Shown here piece after piece: positions 7,770-16,330 of a stretch of DNA of 42,877 bases (position 1 is its first letter; each line of letters opens with the position of its first letter). The translations under genes and the position numbers were made by a program. The DNA is from an uncultured Rhizobiaceae bacterium. GTDB lineage: Bacteria > Pseudomonadota > Alphaproteobacteria > Rhizobiales > Rhizobiaceae. The stretch is taken from contig CAMYMG010000069.1 of NCBI GenBank assembly GCA_947259295.1, positions 1 to 42,877 of the forward strand. Reading direction: 5' to 3'. The notes under the pieces are model-generated. The model was not told the origin of the DNA and did no database searches. It saw nothing but the letters and a program-made list of their open reading frames with translations.

Positions 7770-9686
7770 ATGAGACTTTTTGCAGGCAAGACGATTTCGC
7801 TTCCGCTTGCAGCACTTGCTTGCGTGCTCGCCCTGGGCACGCCGCAGGCTGAAGCGCAGACGATTTTCGATATGCTTTTCGGCGGCAACCGTACTCGCGG
7901 TGAACCCCTGGGCACCAGCAGGCGCAACGATCACCAGAACGTATTTCGCTCCGACCGCCAGCGACGGCAGCAGGAAGAGCAGCGTAAGGTCGCTCCCCGC
8001 AAGAATGTCGTCCGGGCCGCGCCGGCAAAGATCTCCGCGCCCTCCTATTACACTTACAAGGCCGATGCGCTCCGTCGCGTGGACTTCTCGTCGCTCGCCG
8101 CCATCGGGCAGTCGGCGTCGCTCGACCCGGCTTCCGCCAGCGAGTTTCGCGAGGCGGTTTCCGGATTGGTCGGATACGAGCTTTTCGCCGAGACCGAAGC
8201 AGGCAAGGCCATCATCGACTACTACACTGCCAACCCCGACTTCATCTGGGTGAGCGGCAACGACATCAACGACCGTGGCCGCGAGGCGCTGCGGGTGCTC
8301 GGAGAAGCACCGAGCTACGGCCTTCCGGCTGTCGACTACGGTCTCGCGGTGCCGTCCAGCACCGGTGCGGCCCTCGATGAAGTGAGCCGCGAGCAGGAAT
8401 TGATTCGCTTCGAAATGGCGCTGTCGGCGCGGGTGTTGCGCTATATCAGCGACGCGACGAACGGCCGTGTCATCCCCGACCGCATCTCCGGATATTACGA
8501 TCTGCCGCGCAAGCCGATCGATTTCGTTGCTGAACTGAAGGCGCTGGCAGCCAGCGCAGACGTGCGTAGCCTGCTTGAGTCGCGCCACCCACAGAGCGCC
8601 GAATACAGGGCGCTACGGGTCGAACTCGAGGCACTTCGGGCAACGACCGAGAACAGCATCGTCGTCGACCAGTCGCTCGTCGTGAAACCTGGCGGGCAGG
8701 ATCCCGAATTCTCCAACCTGCTGCGCATCATCGCCCGCGATCTCGATGACGAGATGGGCGGCGAGTATGGCGAACTTCTGGCGCAGCGCGTCAACAGCGA
8801 GGAGTACACGGACGATCTCGTTCCTGTGATCAAGGCGGCCCAGACCAAGGCTGGCCTGCGGCCGGACGGCGTCGTCGGCCCGCGCACGGTTGGCGCACTC
8901 GCCGGCAACTCGCGCGCCGACCGCATAGACAAGGTGGTCGTCGCGCTGGAGCAGATGCGCTGGCTTCCGCATGAACTCGGCGAAACGCGCGTCTTCATCA
9001 ACCAGCCGGAGTACAACGCGCGGTTCATCGAGAACGGGCAGGAAAAGCTCAACATGCGGGTCGTCGTCGGCAAGCCGTCGAACCAGACCAGCTTCTTCTA
9101 CGACGAGATCGAACAGATCGACTACAATCCTTACTGGGGCGTGCCGCAGTCGATCATTGTCAACGAGATGCTGCCACGCCTGCGCGGCGATCCTGGCTAT
9201 CTCGACAGGGCCGGCTACGAGGTTACCGACGCCAGCGGCCGTCGCATTTCATCCTCGTCCATCAACTGGGGCGCCTATGGCTCGAAAGTGCCGTTCAACG
9301 TGCGTCAGACTCCGAGCGAGGCAAATGCGCTCGGCGAGTTGAAAATCCTGTTTCCGAACAAGCATGCCATCTACATGCACGACACGCCACAGAAGGCCCT
9401 CTTCGACCGTGAGACGCGTGCCTTCAGCCATGGCTGCGTGCGTCTGAAGGATCCGCGCGGGATGGCGGCGGCCGTACTCGGCACCAGCATCGACCACGTC
9501 GAGGCGAAGCTCAAGCAGGGCCATTCGTCGGAAAAGACCCCCAAGATCCCGGTCTATGTCGCCTATTTCACCGCCTGGCCGGACAAGAACGGCAAGGTCG
9601 GCTACTTCGACGACATCTATGGCCGGGACGACAGGCTCAGCGCTGCGTTTGAAAAGACCGACGAAGTGCGGGCTCCGAGCAGCTAG
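7770..9686 (+). CDS. L,D-transpeptidase of the YcbB/LdtD type
   Basis: A 638-residue periplasmic enzyme that makes 3-3 peptidoglycan crosslinks or attaches proteins to peptidoglycan. It opens with MRLFAGKTISLPLAALACVLALG and an AEAQ cleavage region, a signal peptide. A long N-terminal scaffold domain follows, then a peptidoglycan-binding-like segment LVPVIKAAQTKAGLRPDGVVGPRTVGAL, then the YkuD catalytic domain with FSHGCVRLKDP, where His554 and Cys556 are part of the active site. Length and order match the LdtD (YcbB) class. ATG 7770 is chosen because the signal peptide starts there; an in-frame ATG at 7692 adds 26 non-signal residues. It is monocistronic, with nearly 200 bp upstream. Confidence 0.93.
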   Translation: MRLFAGKTISLPLAALACVLALGTPQAEAQTIFDMLFGGNRTRGEPLGTSRRNDHQNVFRSDRQRRQQEEQRKVAPRKNVVRAAPAKISAPSYYTYKADALRRVDFSSLAAIGQSASLDPASASEFREAVSGLVGYELFAETEAGKAIIDYYTANPDFIWVSGNDINDRGREALRVLGEAPSYGLPAVDYGLAVPSSTGAALDEVSREQELIRFEMALSARVLRYISDATNGRVIPDRISGYYDLPRKPIDFVAELKALAASADVRSLLESRHPQSAEYRALRVELEALRATTENSIVVDQSLVVKPGGQDPEFSNLLRIIARDLDDEMGGEYGELLAQRVNSEEYTDDLVPVIKAAQTKAGLRPDGVVGPRTVGALAGNSRADRIDKVVVALEQMRWLPHELGETRVFINQPEYNARFIENGQEKLNMRVVVGKPSNQTSFFYDEIEQIDYNPYWGVPQSIIVNEMLPRLRGDPGYLDRAGYEVTDASGRRISSSSINWGAYGSKVPFNVRQTPSEANALGELKILFPNKHAIYMHDTPQKALFDRETRAFSHGCVRLKDPRGMAAAVLGTSIDHVEAKLKQGHSSEKTPKIPVYVAYFTAWPDKNGKVGYFDDIYGRDDRLSAAFEKTDEVRAPSS

Positions 9687-9695
9687 GCTCGGAGC
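9672..9695 (+). terminator. Hairpin spanning the stop codon of the L,D-transpeptidase gene
   Basis: GCTCCGAGC (9672-9680) pairs exactly with GCTCGGAGC (9687-9695); the TAG stop at 9684-9686 is in the 6-nt loop. There is no T-run after it, so it may be a factor-dependent terminator or an mRNA end protector rather than an intrinsic terminator. Confidence 0.35.
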
Positions 9696-9765
9696 GGCTC
9701 CTCGACAGGCGGACGCATCGGCGCTGCGGCGTGTATTCTCGAAATTTCGAATGACGCTGAGAAGA

Positions 9766-9840
9766 TGGTGGGCGATGCAGGGATTGAACCTGCGACCCCA
9801 CCCGTGTGAAGGGTGTGCTCTCCCGCTGAGCTAATCGCCC
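9766..9840 (-). tRNA. tRNA-Val (anticodon CAC)
   Basis: Read on the minus strand the acceptor stem is GGGCGAT (9834-9840) paired with ATCGCCC (9770-9776), followed by discriminator A and an encoded CCA (9766-9768). The D arm TTAGCTCAGCGGGAGAGC, the anticodon stem CACCC/GGGTG with loop TTCACAC, and the T arm with GGTTCAATCC are all standard. The anticodon CAC reads GUG valine codons. No integrase or repeated 3' end was seen nearby, so it does not look like a used attachment site. Confidence 0.97.
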
Positions 9841-9895
9841 GCTCGAAGCCCGAAGGCCAAGCGAGCCGCGATATAGGATGCGGGCCGCTGCTAAG

Positions 9896-10591
9896 TCAAG
9901 AACGCGTGTGGCCTGCGATCGACAGAATGAGCTCGTTGGCCAGTTCGACCGTCAGCTCGTCGAAATGCGAGATGACCCTGGACGGGTCGAACTCCCGCAC
10001 ATGCCGGTCGGTGTAGCCGAAATCCACCGCGACGACGGGAATGCCCGCAGCCTTGGCCGTATCGATGTCGGTGCGCGAATCGCCGACCATCACGGCACGC
10101 TCGGCGCTGCCGCCGGCCACGCGGATGGTTTCGGTGAGATGGCGCGGATCGGGCTTGCGGCAGTCGAATGTATCCTGGCCGCAGATTGCAGCGAAGTAAC
10201 GGTCGAGGTTGAGCGACGTCAGCAGCAGCTTCGCGAAGGCTTCCGTCTTGTTGGTGCATACCGCCATCAGGAAGCCGGCCGACTTGAATCTTGCGAGGGC
10301 TTCGACGACTCCCGGATAAGGTTTGGAACGGCCCGGGATGTTGGCGCCGTAATGGTCGAGAAACAGGGCGAAAAGCCGGTCGTGCTCATCGGCGGCGAGC
10401 GCTCTTTGCTGCGCGTGGTAAGCGCGCTCGATCATTACTCTTGCGCCGTGGCCGACGAACTGGCGGAAACCTGCAGTGTCGGCCATCGCCGCGCCGCCGG
10501 CGCCAAGCGTGTGGTTCAGACTGTCGAGCAGGTCTGGGGCGGTGTCGACCAGCGTCCCGTCAAGGTCGAACACGATTATCGGCTGGCTCAT
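9896..10591 (-). CDS. gph: Phosphoglycolate phosphatase (HAD superfamily)
   Basis: A 231-residue HAD hydrolase. Motif I is FDLDGTLVDT with the nucleophile and general acid aspartates at the N-terminus; motif II is in MAVCTNKT; motif III is the lysine in CRKPDPRHL; motif IV is MVGDSRTDIDTAKAAGIPVVAVDFGY. The cap-domain size and the sequence DLLDSLNHTL fit Gph, which removes 2-phosphoglycolate made by oxygenation reactions or DNA repair. ATG 10591 is chosen because family proteins begin a few residues before FDLDGT. It is divergent from rpiA and precedes the tRNA on the same strand. Gph next to rpiA is a familiar order in rhizobia. Confidence 0.93.
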   Translation of the reverse strand: MSQPIIVFDLDGTLVDTAPDLLDSLNHTLGAGGAAMADTAGFRQFVGHGARVMIERAYHAQQRALAADEHDRLFALFLDHYGANIPGRSKPYPGVVEALARFKSAGFLMAVCTNKTEAFAKLLLTSLNLDRYFAAICGQDTFDCRKPDPRHLTETIRVAGGSAERAVMVGDSRTDIDTAKAAGIPVVAVDFGYTDRHVREFDPSRVISHFDELTVELANELILSIAGHTRS

Positions 10592-10758
10592 TGCGTCTGA
10601 CCTTCTGTCTGGCTCGCCCCAAGGCGCGCCGATGGCCGATAACGCGCACCGCGGCCAAGCGCAAGCCGGAGCGGACCATCTCCTCGACCGGGACTTTGCC
10701 GGCCGCACCAAAGATGGTACCAGCGCCGCCATTCAACCCTCTGCCGGTGACCTGACAG

Positions 10759-11454
10759 ATGAATGCACGAGACCTTAAGATGCGAGCCGCCGAGGCGGCT
10801 CTCGGGCATGTCGAAGACGGCATGCGTCTTGGCATCGGTACCGGCTCGACCGCCGAGGAATTCGTGCGGCTACTCGCCGCCAGGGTGGCGGGCGGCATGA
10901 CGATCGTCGGCGTACCGACGTCGGAGCGCACGGCTGATCTGTGCACCGAGCTCGGCATCACGCAGTCGACGCTCGACGAGACGCCGGAACTCGACCTGAC
11001 GGTCGATGGCGCCGACGAGGTCGACCCGCAACTCAACCTGATCAAGGGCGGCGGCGGCGCGCTGCTGCGCGAGAAAATCGTCGCTGCCGCGTCGAAACGG
11101 ATGATCGTCATTGCCGATGACAGCAAGCTGGTCGGGACGCTCGGCCGTTTCCCCCTGCCGATCGAGGTCAATCGTTTCGGGCTCGTCGCCACCCAGCTTG
11201 GCATCGCCCGGGCGGCCTCGCAGCTGGGACTTTCGGCTCCGCTGATATTGAGGATGACGGACGGCCAGCCATTTGTTACAGACGGCGGTCATTTGATCCT
11301 GGATGCATCTTTTGGCCGTATTCCGGATCCAAGAGCGCTGTCAAACGCGCTGCACGCCGTTCCGGGGGTGGTCGAGCACGGCCTTTTCCTGAACTTGGCG
11401 AAGGTAGCAATCATTGCAGGCGAGGGCGGCATCAGGACCATGCGCCCGGCCTGA
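10759..11454 (+). CDS. rpiA: Ribose-5-phosphate isomerase A
   Basis: A 231-residue RpiA, interconverting ribose 5-phosphate and ribulose 5-phosphate in the pentose phosphate pathway. Signature segments are [13 protein letters not shown] (phosphate-binding loop), [32 protein letters not shown] with the catalytic acid region, and IADDSKLV. It ends [11 protein letters not shown] as many alphaproteobacterial copies do. Length matches the family. The next gene starts 25 nt later, so an rpiA-DUF2059 operon is likely. Confidence 0.97.
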   Translation: MNARDLKMRAAEAALGHVEDGMRLGIGTGSTAEEFVRLLAARVAGGMTIVGVPTSERTADLCTELGITQSTLDETPELDLTVDGADEVDPQLNLIKGGGGALLREKIVAAASKRMIVIADDSKLVGTLGRFPLPIEVNRFGLVATQLGIARAASQLGLSAPLILRMTDGQPFVTDGGHLILDASFGRIPDPRALSNALHAVPGVVEHGLFLNLAKVAIIAGEGGIRTMRPA

Positions 11455-11479
11455 GAGAAACAGGGGAGTTCTTCCGACC

Positions 11480-12118
11480 ATGCATTTCGTTTTCAGCGTT
11501 CGTCGTGCCGCCGCAGTCGTGGCGACAACGGCCTTCGTCGCATTTGCTTCCCACGCGTCTGCTCAGGACATCAGCGAAAGCCATATAAAGGCAGCGCGCG
11601 CGGCCATTAGTGCTGTCCGGGCGACAGATGCATATGACAACATACTGCCGGCTGCCAACATTGCCCTCAAGCAGCAGCTCATTCAGCAGAATCCGGATCT
11701 CCAGGAGATGATCATCGCCACGGTCGATGCCGAGACAATCAAGATGGCAGGCCGCCGCGCCGACCTGGAACGTGAGGTTGCGCTTGCCTATGCAAGGGTA
11801 TTTTCCGAGCCTCAGCTCAATGAGATTGCGGCGTTCTACCAGTCGGATGCCGGCAAGAAGCTCCTGACAGATGGACCGATCGTTGCCCGCGAGGTCGCGA
11901 AGGCAGCCGAAATCTGGCAGCGTGGCATTTCGCGCGATTTGACAGAAGCAGTCGGCAAGGAACTCGAATCCCAAGTGGCGGCTCAAGTCAATTCCAACGT
12001 CTCGGACTCTCCGGCAGCGCCAGCCACCGATTCGGCGACGCCGGCGCCAGCCGACGATGCCGCGGCGCCGCAGCCGGAAACGCCGGAGTTGCAGGGCCTC
12101 GACGCGCCGATCCAGTAA
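11480..12118 (+). CDS. DUF2059 domain periplasmic protein
   Basis: A 212-residue exported protein. MHFVFSVRRAAAVVATTAFVAFASHASAQ is a clear signal peptide. The DUF2059 part contains EREVALAYARVFSEPQLNEIAAFYQSDAGKKLL, the family's typical helix pair. The last 45 residues are an Ala/Pro/Asp-rich low-complexity tail. The function of DUF2059 is unknown. ATG 11480 is chosen because the signal peptide starts there. It follows rpiA and precedes gor, an order seen in rhizobia; a strong terminator follows it. Confidence 0.88.
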   Translation: MHFVFSVRRAAAVVATTAFVAFASHASAQDISESHIKAARAAISAVRATDAYDNILPAANIALKQQLIQQNPDLQEMIIATVDAETIKMAGRRADLEREVALAYARVFSEPQLNEIAAFYQSDAGKKLLTDGPIVAREVAKAAEIWQRGISRDLTEAVGKELESQVAAQVNSNVSDSPAAPATDSATPAPADDAAAPQPETPELQGLDAPIQ

Positions 12119-12150
12119 CGCGCGACGGTCCTTCTCGAAAAATGCTGTGA

Positions 12151-12175
12151 AAGCCCGGCCCGTGCCGGGCTTTTC
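12151..12175 (+). terminator. Rho-independent terminator after the rpiA-DUF2059 operon
   Basis: AAGCCCGGC (12151-12159), loop CCGT, GCCGGGCTT (12164-12172), then TT and a T-rich run. The 9-bp GC-rich stem and trailing Ts make a good intrinsic terminator 32 nt after the DUF2059 stop. Confidence 0.85.
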
Positions 12176-12234
12176 ATTTCGGCCGCCGGCCCTTACCTGT
12201 CTGGCGACTGCCCACACTGCAAGGAAGATTGACA

Positions 12235-13632
12235 ATGGCCCGCTACGACTTCGACCTCTTCGTCATCGGCGGCGGTTCGGGCGGTGTCCGGGCCGGGCGT
12301 GTCGCCGCGGGGCTCGGCAAGAAGGTAGCGGTTGCCGAGGAGTATCGCTTCGGCGGAACCTGCGTGATCCGCGGCTGCGTACCGAAGAAGCTGTTCGTCT
12401 ACGCCTCGCAGTTTCCCGAACATTTCGCGGACGCAGCCGGCTATGGCTGGACGGTGCCTGAAGCAAGCTTCGACTGGCCGACACTCATTGCCAACAAGGA
12501 TCGCGAGATCGGCAGGCTCTCGGGCATCTATCAGCAGGGCGTCGAAAAGGCCGGCGGCACGGCCATCCACAGCCGCGCCACGCTGGTCGATGCGCACACG
12601 GTGCACATCGAGAACGAGAATCGCACGGTCACCGCCGACCAGATACTGATCGCCACCGGCGGCAGGCCCAACCCGCACGCCGCGCTGCCCGGCCACGAAT
12701 ACTGCATCTTCTCCAACGAGGTCTTCGATCTCCCGGAACTGCCGAAATCGATCGTCATCGCCGGCGGCGGCTACATCGCCGTTGAATTCGCCAACATCTT
12801 CCACGGACTCGGTGTCGAGACGACGCTGATCTATCGCGGCAAGGAAATCCTCGGACGCTTCGACATGGATATGCGGCGCACCCTGCATGCGGCCATGGAG
12901 AAGAAGGGGATCCGTGTACTCTGCCACACGATCTTCGAGGAGATCCAGAAGAACGACGACGGCCGGCTGGCGGCAATCGTCACCGGCGGCGAGGTGCTGG
13001 TCGCCGACCAGGTGATGCTCGCTATAGGGCGCATCCCCAACACCGAAGACCTCGGGCTGGAGAATGTGGGCGTCGAGATCGGCGTCAAGGGCGAGATCTT
13101 GGTCGATGCGCTGTCGCGCACGAACGTCGACAACATCTGGGCGATCGGCGACGTCACGGACAGGGTGCAACTCACGCCGGTGGCGATCCACGAGGCGATG
13201 TGCTTCGTCGAAACCGCGTTCAAGGACAATCCGACCGAGCCCGATCTCGACTGCATTGCGACGGCCGTGTTCTCGCAGCCGGAAATCGGCACTGTCGGCC
13301 TCTCCGAAGACGAGGCGGCGAAGCGCTTTGCCGCGCTCGAAATCTACCGCGCCTCGTTCCGGCCCATGCGCAACGTTATGGCCAACCGCGATGACCGGAT
13401 GCTGGCCAAGCTCGTCGTCGATGCCGATACGAGGCTCGTCCTGGGGGCGCATATTCTGGGCCCCGACGCCGGGGAGATGGCGCAGCTTCTCGGCATAAGC
13501 TTGAAGGCTGGACTCACCAAGGACGATTTCGACCGCACCATGGCCGTGCATCCGACGATCGCTGAGGAACTCGTGACCATGTACAAGCCGAGCTACCTGA
13601 TCCGCGACGGCGAACGCATTGAGACTGCCTGA
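12235..13632 (+). CDS. gor: Glutathione-disulfide reductase
   Basis: A 465-residue flavoprotein disulfide reductase that reduces oxidised glutathione with NADPH. The N-terminal FAD-binding motif is DLFVIGGGSGGVRAGR; the redox pair is in FGGTCVIRGCVPKK (Cys43 and Cys48); the second nucleotide-binding motif is IVIAGGGYIAVEFA; WAIGDVTDR is the second FAD motif; the C-terminal HPTIAEE supplies the catalytic His-Glu of the other subunit. ATG 12235 follows AAGGAAG at 12221-12227, an ideal Shine-Dalgarno; a TTG at 12229 in frame is less likely. It ends only 8 nt from the end of doxX, which is convergent. Confidence 0.96.
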   Translation: MARYDFDLFVIGGGSGGVRAGRVAAGLGKKVAVAEEYRFGGTCVIRGCVPKKLFVYASQFPEHFADAAGYGWTVPEASFDWPTLIANKDREIGRLSGIYQQGVEKAGGTAIHSRATLVDAHTVHIENENRTVTADQILIATGGRPNPHAALPGHEYCIFSNEVFDLPELPKSIVIAGGGYIAVEFANIFHGLGVETTLIYRGKEILGRFDMDMRRTLHAAMEKKGIRVLCHTIFEEIQKNDDGRLAAIVTGGEVLVADQVMLAIGRIPNTEDLGLENVGVEIGVKGEILVDALSRTNVDNIWAIGDVTDRVQLTPVAIHEAMCFVETAFKDNPTEPDLDCIATAVFSQPEIGTVGLSEDEAAKRFAALEIYRASFRPMRNVMANRDDRMLAKLVVDADTRLVLGAHILGPDAGEMAQLLGISLKAGLTKDDFDRTMAVHPTIAEELVTMYKPSYLIRDGERIETA

Positions 13633-13640
13633 GCGAGACG

Positions 13641-14144
13641 TCAGGCGACGCGCGGCAGGGTTGTCCGTCCTGACAGCAGGCGGTCCAGGCTGTACGCACC
13701 GCCGCCCCAAACGACGAGCGCCAGCGCCATCGCCGCCCAGGGCAGATGGAAGTTCGCCCAGCCCTCAGGGACGGTGATCTGGATCACCGCCGTCATCGCC
13801 AGTATGCCCAGTGCTGCAAAACGCGTGCCGATGCCGAGCACCAGCAAAATGGGCAACACGATCTCGCCGATCCCGGCCAGTGTCGCGGCGGCGATGGGGT
13901 ACGGGTAAGGCACCAGGCTGCCGAATATGTGCAGTTTGAATTCCTGCGTGAAAAGGTACCGCGCACCGTTGGAAAGCTGCAGGAACCCGTCCCATTTTGT
14001 GAGACCGGACTTGTAGAACGGCACGGCAATCGCGATCCGCAGCGCCAACAGTGGGATTGCCTCCGGGATCGACGCCAGCAGGCGCTCGACTCGACCGATC
14101 GCGCCGGGGAGGAACTGCTTCTCCGTATCAGGAGTCGGGGTCAT
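13641..14144 (-). CDS. DoxX family membrane protein of the buf operon
   Basis: A 167-residue membrane protein of the DoxX family with about four hydrophobic segments, for example ALRIAIAVPFYKSGLTKWDGFL, PIAAATLAGIGEIVLPILLVLGIGTRFAALGIL and LPWAAMALALVVWGGGAYSLDRLL. DoxX proteins commonly close bufferin-type operons; their role there is probably in electron or quinone-linked membrane chemistry but is not proven. Its ATG overlaps the bufC stop codon by 4 nt (ATGA arrangement), showing translational coupling and that it belongs to this operon. Confidence 0.9.
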   Translation of the reverse strand: MTPTPDTEKQFLPGAIGRVERLLASIPEAIPLLALRIAIAVPFYKSGLTKWDGFLQLSNGARYLFTQEFKLHIFGSLVPYPYPIAAATLAGIGEIVLPILLVLGIGTRFAALGILAMTAVIQITVPEGWANFHLPWAAMALALVVWGGGAYSLDRLLSGRTTLPRVA

Positions 14145-14917
14145 GAATTGTCACCTTCTGAAATGGGCTGCAGCCGCAGGACGGTGCCGAGCGACACAAG
14201 ACCGACAAGGGCGCTGCCGAAATCGAAGCTCGCGTCATGAGACGCTGCCTGCGCGGCTCCGCCGAGCGACTTGCCGGCGAACAGCGTGGCGGCGAAATTG
14301 CCGTCCTGGGGCGGTACTATGTGCACCCTGACATCGGCCTGCGGACGCAACACGAGGATCGTTTCGGGGCCCGAATGCGCAACGGAAGCCACCGGATCCT
14401 GCTGGTGCGCCGCCCAGATCGAGCCGACCGGCCAGTCCGACCGCAGCAGGGACGCCGATGGCATTGGTACAATGCCTGATCCGACAAGAATCTCGGGATC
14501 GGTACCGGCAATCGCTGCAATGTCGAGCGGCGTCGCGTCAGCGGCGTGGTAGGCACGCATCCACAGAACCTCCAGTCGCGCCACGTCGCCGAGATAGGGC
14601 ACGCCACGTGTCGTCTCCAGATCGTCGATGAACTCGGGAAAGCCGTCGCCATACTGGAAGATCAGCGGCGAACGCGGCCGTTCCTGCCGAATGAAGCCGC
14701 GGGCCATCTGCTTGAAGAACGCGTCGCCGACAAGCTTGCGTGATACCGGAAACTTCTGCTCCAGCGCGGTGATCAGCGAGACCATGACATTGTTGCGGTA
14801 GACGTCGAAGCGGGCTGCGTCCGCGCTGCCGCGCATCGTCGTCACGCCGGCCGGGAGGGTCGCGGCCGGGTCGAGCAGCGCGGCGGCGAATTCTGACTGG
14901 CTGGAGGCCGCGCTCAT
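14141..14917 (-). CDS. bufC: BufC/HvfC-type partner of the MNIO enzyme (DUF2063)
   Basis: A 258-residue protein with the DUF2063 N-terminal domain: FDVYRNNVMVSLITALEQKFPVSRKLVGDAFFKQMARGFIRQERPRSPLIFQYGDGFPEFI is the family signature, and PYLGDVARLEVLWMRAYHAAD follows. The older description as putative DNA-binding is probably wrong; in RiPP loci of this kind the protein recognises the precursor peptide and partners the DUF692 oxidase. It starts 3 nt after the bufB stop and its end overlaps doxX, so it is made as part of one unit with them. Confidence 0.92.
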   Translation of the reverse strand: MSAASSQSEFAAALLDPAATLPAGVTTMRGSADAARFDVYRNNVMVSLITALEQKFPVSRKLVGDAFFKQMARGFIRQERPRSPLIFQYGDGFPEFIDDLETTRGVPYLGDVARLEVLWMRAYHAADATPLDIAAIAGTDPEILVGSGIVPMPSASLLRSDWPVGSIWAAHQQDPVASVAHSGPETILVLRPQADVRVHIVPPQDGNFAATLFAGKSLGGAAQAASHDASFDFGSALVGLVSLGTVLRLQPISEGDNS

Positions 14918-14920
14918 GGC

Positions 14921-15793
14921 TTAGGCGAACTTCGACAGCGTCTTGCCGGACTGGTGTCCCTCCATGACGGCCTCGGCTCGCCTGGCCTCGGCAAAGAGGG
15001 TTTCGAAATCCGGCACATTGTTGTCCCACTCGATCAGTGTCGCCACCGGGCCGCAGCGCGACAGCGTGTGGTCGTAAAGGCTGAAGACGTCGTCGAGCAC
15101 GGGGCTCGCGTGGGCATCGATAAGCAGCCGGTCTCCGGCGCCATCGACAGCCTCGTCATAGCCGGCCAGGTGGATTTCGCCGACGCGCTCGACCGGGAAG
15201 CGGTCGATATAGGCGACCGGATCAAGCCGGTGGTTGACCGACGACACCATCACATTGTTGACGTCGAGGAGGAGGCCGCAGCCCGTGCGCTCGCATACAT
15301 CGGCCAGGAAGTCGATCTCGTCGATCGTGCTCTCCTCGAACAGCACATAGGTCGACGGATTTTCGAGCAGCATGCGCTGGCCCAGGAATTGTTGCACCTC
15401 GTCGACATGACTGACGACGCGGTCGCGCGTCTGCGGCGTGTAGGGCAGGGGCAGAAGGTCGTTGAAAAAGGCGCTGTCATGCGTCGACCACGCGAGGTGC
15501 TCCGAGAAGGATGCCGGCCGGTACCGGTCGATCAGGCTTTTCAGGCGTGCCAGGTGCGCCTTGTCGAGCGGTCCTTCGGCCCCGATCGACAGGCCGACGC
15601 CGTGTAGGGAAATCGGATAATGTTCTGAAATCGCTTCGAGATAGCGGTGCGGCGGGCCGCCGTCGCCCATGTAGTTCTCTGCGTGAACCTCGAAGAAACC
15701 GACGTCGGGCTTGCTCTCGATGATGTCGGCGTAGTGCGCAGGCTTGAGGCCGAGGCCTGCGCGGGGCGGAAGGGCGGACGGACGAAGCATCAT
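14921..15793 (-). CDS. bufB: MNIO-family (DUF692) peptide-modifying oxygenase
   Basis: A 290-residue TIM-barrel enzyme of the multinuclear non-heme iron oxidative family (DUF692). Metal-ligand regions visible are FFEVHAENYMGDGG, ISLHGVGLSIG, FSEHLAWS, LLENPSTYV, LLLDVNNVMVSS, GEIHLAGYDE and IDAHASPV, which supply the His, Asp, Asn and Glu ligands of the family. MNIOs oxidise cysteines of short peptides; the substrate here is surely the 93-residue peptide encoded just upstream. Two adjacent ATGs are possible, 15793 and 15790; GGAG fits 15790 slightly better. The open frame continues far upstream across bufA1 in another frame but without family sequence. Confidence 0.95.
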   Translation of the reverse strand: MMLRPSALPPRAGLGLKPAHYADIIESKPDVGFFEVHAENYMGDGGPPHRYLEAISEHYPISLHGVGLSIGAEGPLDKAHLARLKSLIDRYRPASFSEHLAWSTHDSAFFNDLLPLPYTPQTRDRVVSHVDEVQQFLGQRMLLENPSTYVLFEESTIDEIDFLADVCERTGCGLLLDVNNVMVSSVNHRLDPVAYIDRFPVERVGEIHLAGYDEAVDGAGDRLLIDAHASPVLDDVFSLYDHTLSRCGPVATLIEWDNNVPDFETLFAEARRAEAVMEGHQSGKTLSKFA

Positions 15794-15855
15794 GTTCTCC
15801 CGGCTTGCTTGAAGGGGACTGGGCGGAGGGACATGCCTTCCGCCCGCCGTGGAGA

Positions 15856-16137
15856 TCACATGGCCTCGAGCATGCCCTTGTGGCCGTCGACTTCCATGGT
15901 CGTGCAGGTGCCGGCCGGCACGGCCTTCCAGGCATTGGCCTGGTAGTCCTTGGTCGAGGTTCCCGCGCATGTCGTGCCCGCGCCGGCGGCGCAGTCGTTC
16001 TGGCCGGCGAGCGAGATGCCGTAGCATTTTTCCATGCCTTCCATCTTCTCGGGCGCCAGCGGGGCCGCAACGGCAGCCGTGGCGAAGGCGGTGGCGAGCG
16101 AGCCGGCGAGGGCGAGGGCAAGCGTTTGACGGTTCAT
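15856..16137 (-). CDS. bufA1: Bufferin-type precursor peptide BufA1 (DUF2282)
   Basis: A 93-residue secreted peptide precursor. Residues 1-25 ([19 protein letters not shown] and AVAAP) are a Sec signal peptide. The mature part holds four cysteines at 38, 49, 57 and 78 in [21 protein letters not shown] and VPAGTCTT, the DUF2282 pattern. In the Caulobacter bufferins such cysteines are modified by BufB/BufC and the product binds copper in the periplasm (established knowledge); the same role is inferred here. ATG 16137 has AGGAG six nt upstream; ATG 16143 would sit right on that site. Transcription probably starts from the SigF-type promoter at 16196-16220. Confidence 0.92.
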   Translation of the reverse strand: MNRQTLALALAGSLATAFATAAVAAPLAPEKMEGMEKCYGISLAGQNDCAAGAGTTCAGTSTKDYQANAWKAVPAGTCTTMEVDGHKGMLEAM

Positions 16138-16195
16138 GGTCATCTCCTGTGTGATCGTTGCAGCGAGAGCCGCACACCGGCCTCGCACTCCACAC

Positions 16196-16220
16196 TTCGC
16201 CACCGCTTCGCGGATGTTAC
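16196..16220 (-). promoter_or_regulatory. SigF-type ECF promoter of the buf operon
   Basis: On the minus strand: GTAACA (16220-16215), 15 nt, CGAA (16199-16196). The identical hexamer, spacer length and -10 occur on the other strand in front of the sigma-factor gene. The predicted transcript start is about 50 nt before the bufA1 ATG. It resembles the GTAACC/CGAA pattern I recall for Caulobacter SigF. Confidence 0.8.
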
Positions 16221-16286
16221 GCCGGCATGGGAACACGGTTTCGTGAGCGCCCGGCGTTTTGGCTTGGACAATGTTTGACCCGGCAA

Positions 16287-16311
16287 GTAACAAAACCGCG
16301 GGAACGGCGAA
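16287..16311 (+). promoter_or_regulatory. SigF-type ECF promoter of the sigma/anti-sigma operon (autoregulation)
   Basis: GTAACA (16287-16292), 15 nt, CGAA (16308-16311), the same element as the one facing bufA1. The transcript would begin near 16317-16319, just at the GAGGAG Shine-Dalgarno of the GTG start at 16331. This indicates positive autoregulation and makes the upstream in-frame starts at 16259 and 16271 unlikely. Confidence 0.78.
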
Positions 16312-16330
16312 GTTTGAGGAGCAATCGCTT

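Noticed and set aside
9766..9840. tRNA-Val as a possible integration site for a genomic island.
   Set aside because: No integrase, no duplicated tRNA 3' end and ordinary housekeeping genes on both sides.
16229..16262. GGAAC followed by CGTT, an apparent EcfG promoter before sigF.
   Set aside because: The spacer is 20 nt, too long for the EcfG pattern, and the GTAACA/CGAA element explains the gene better.
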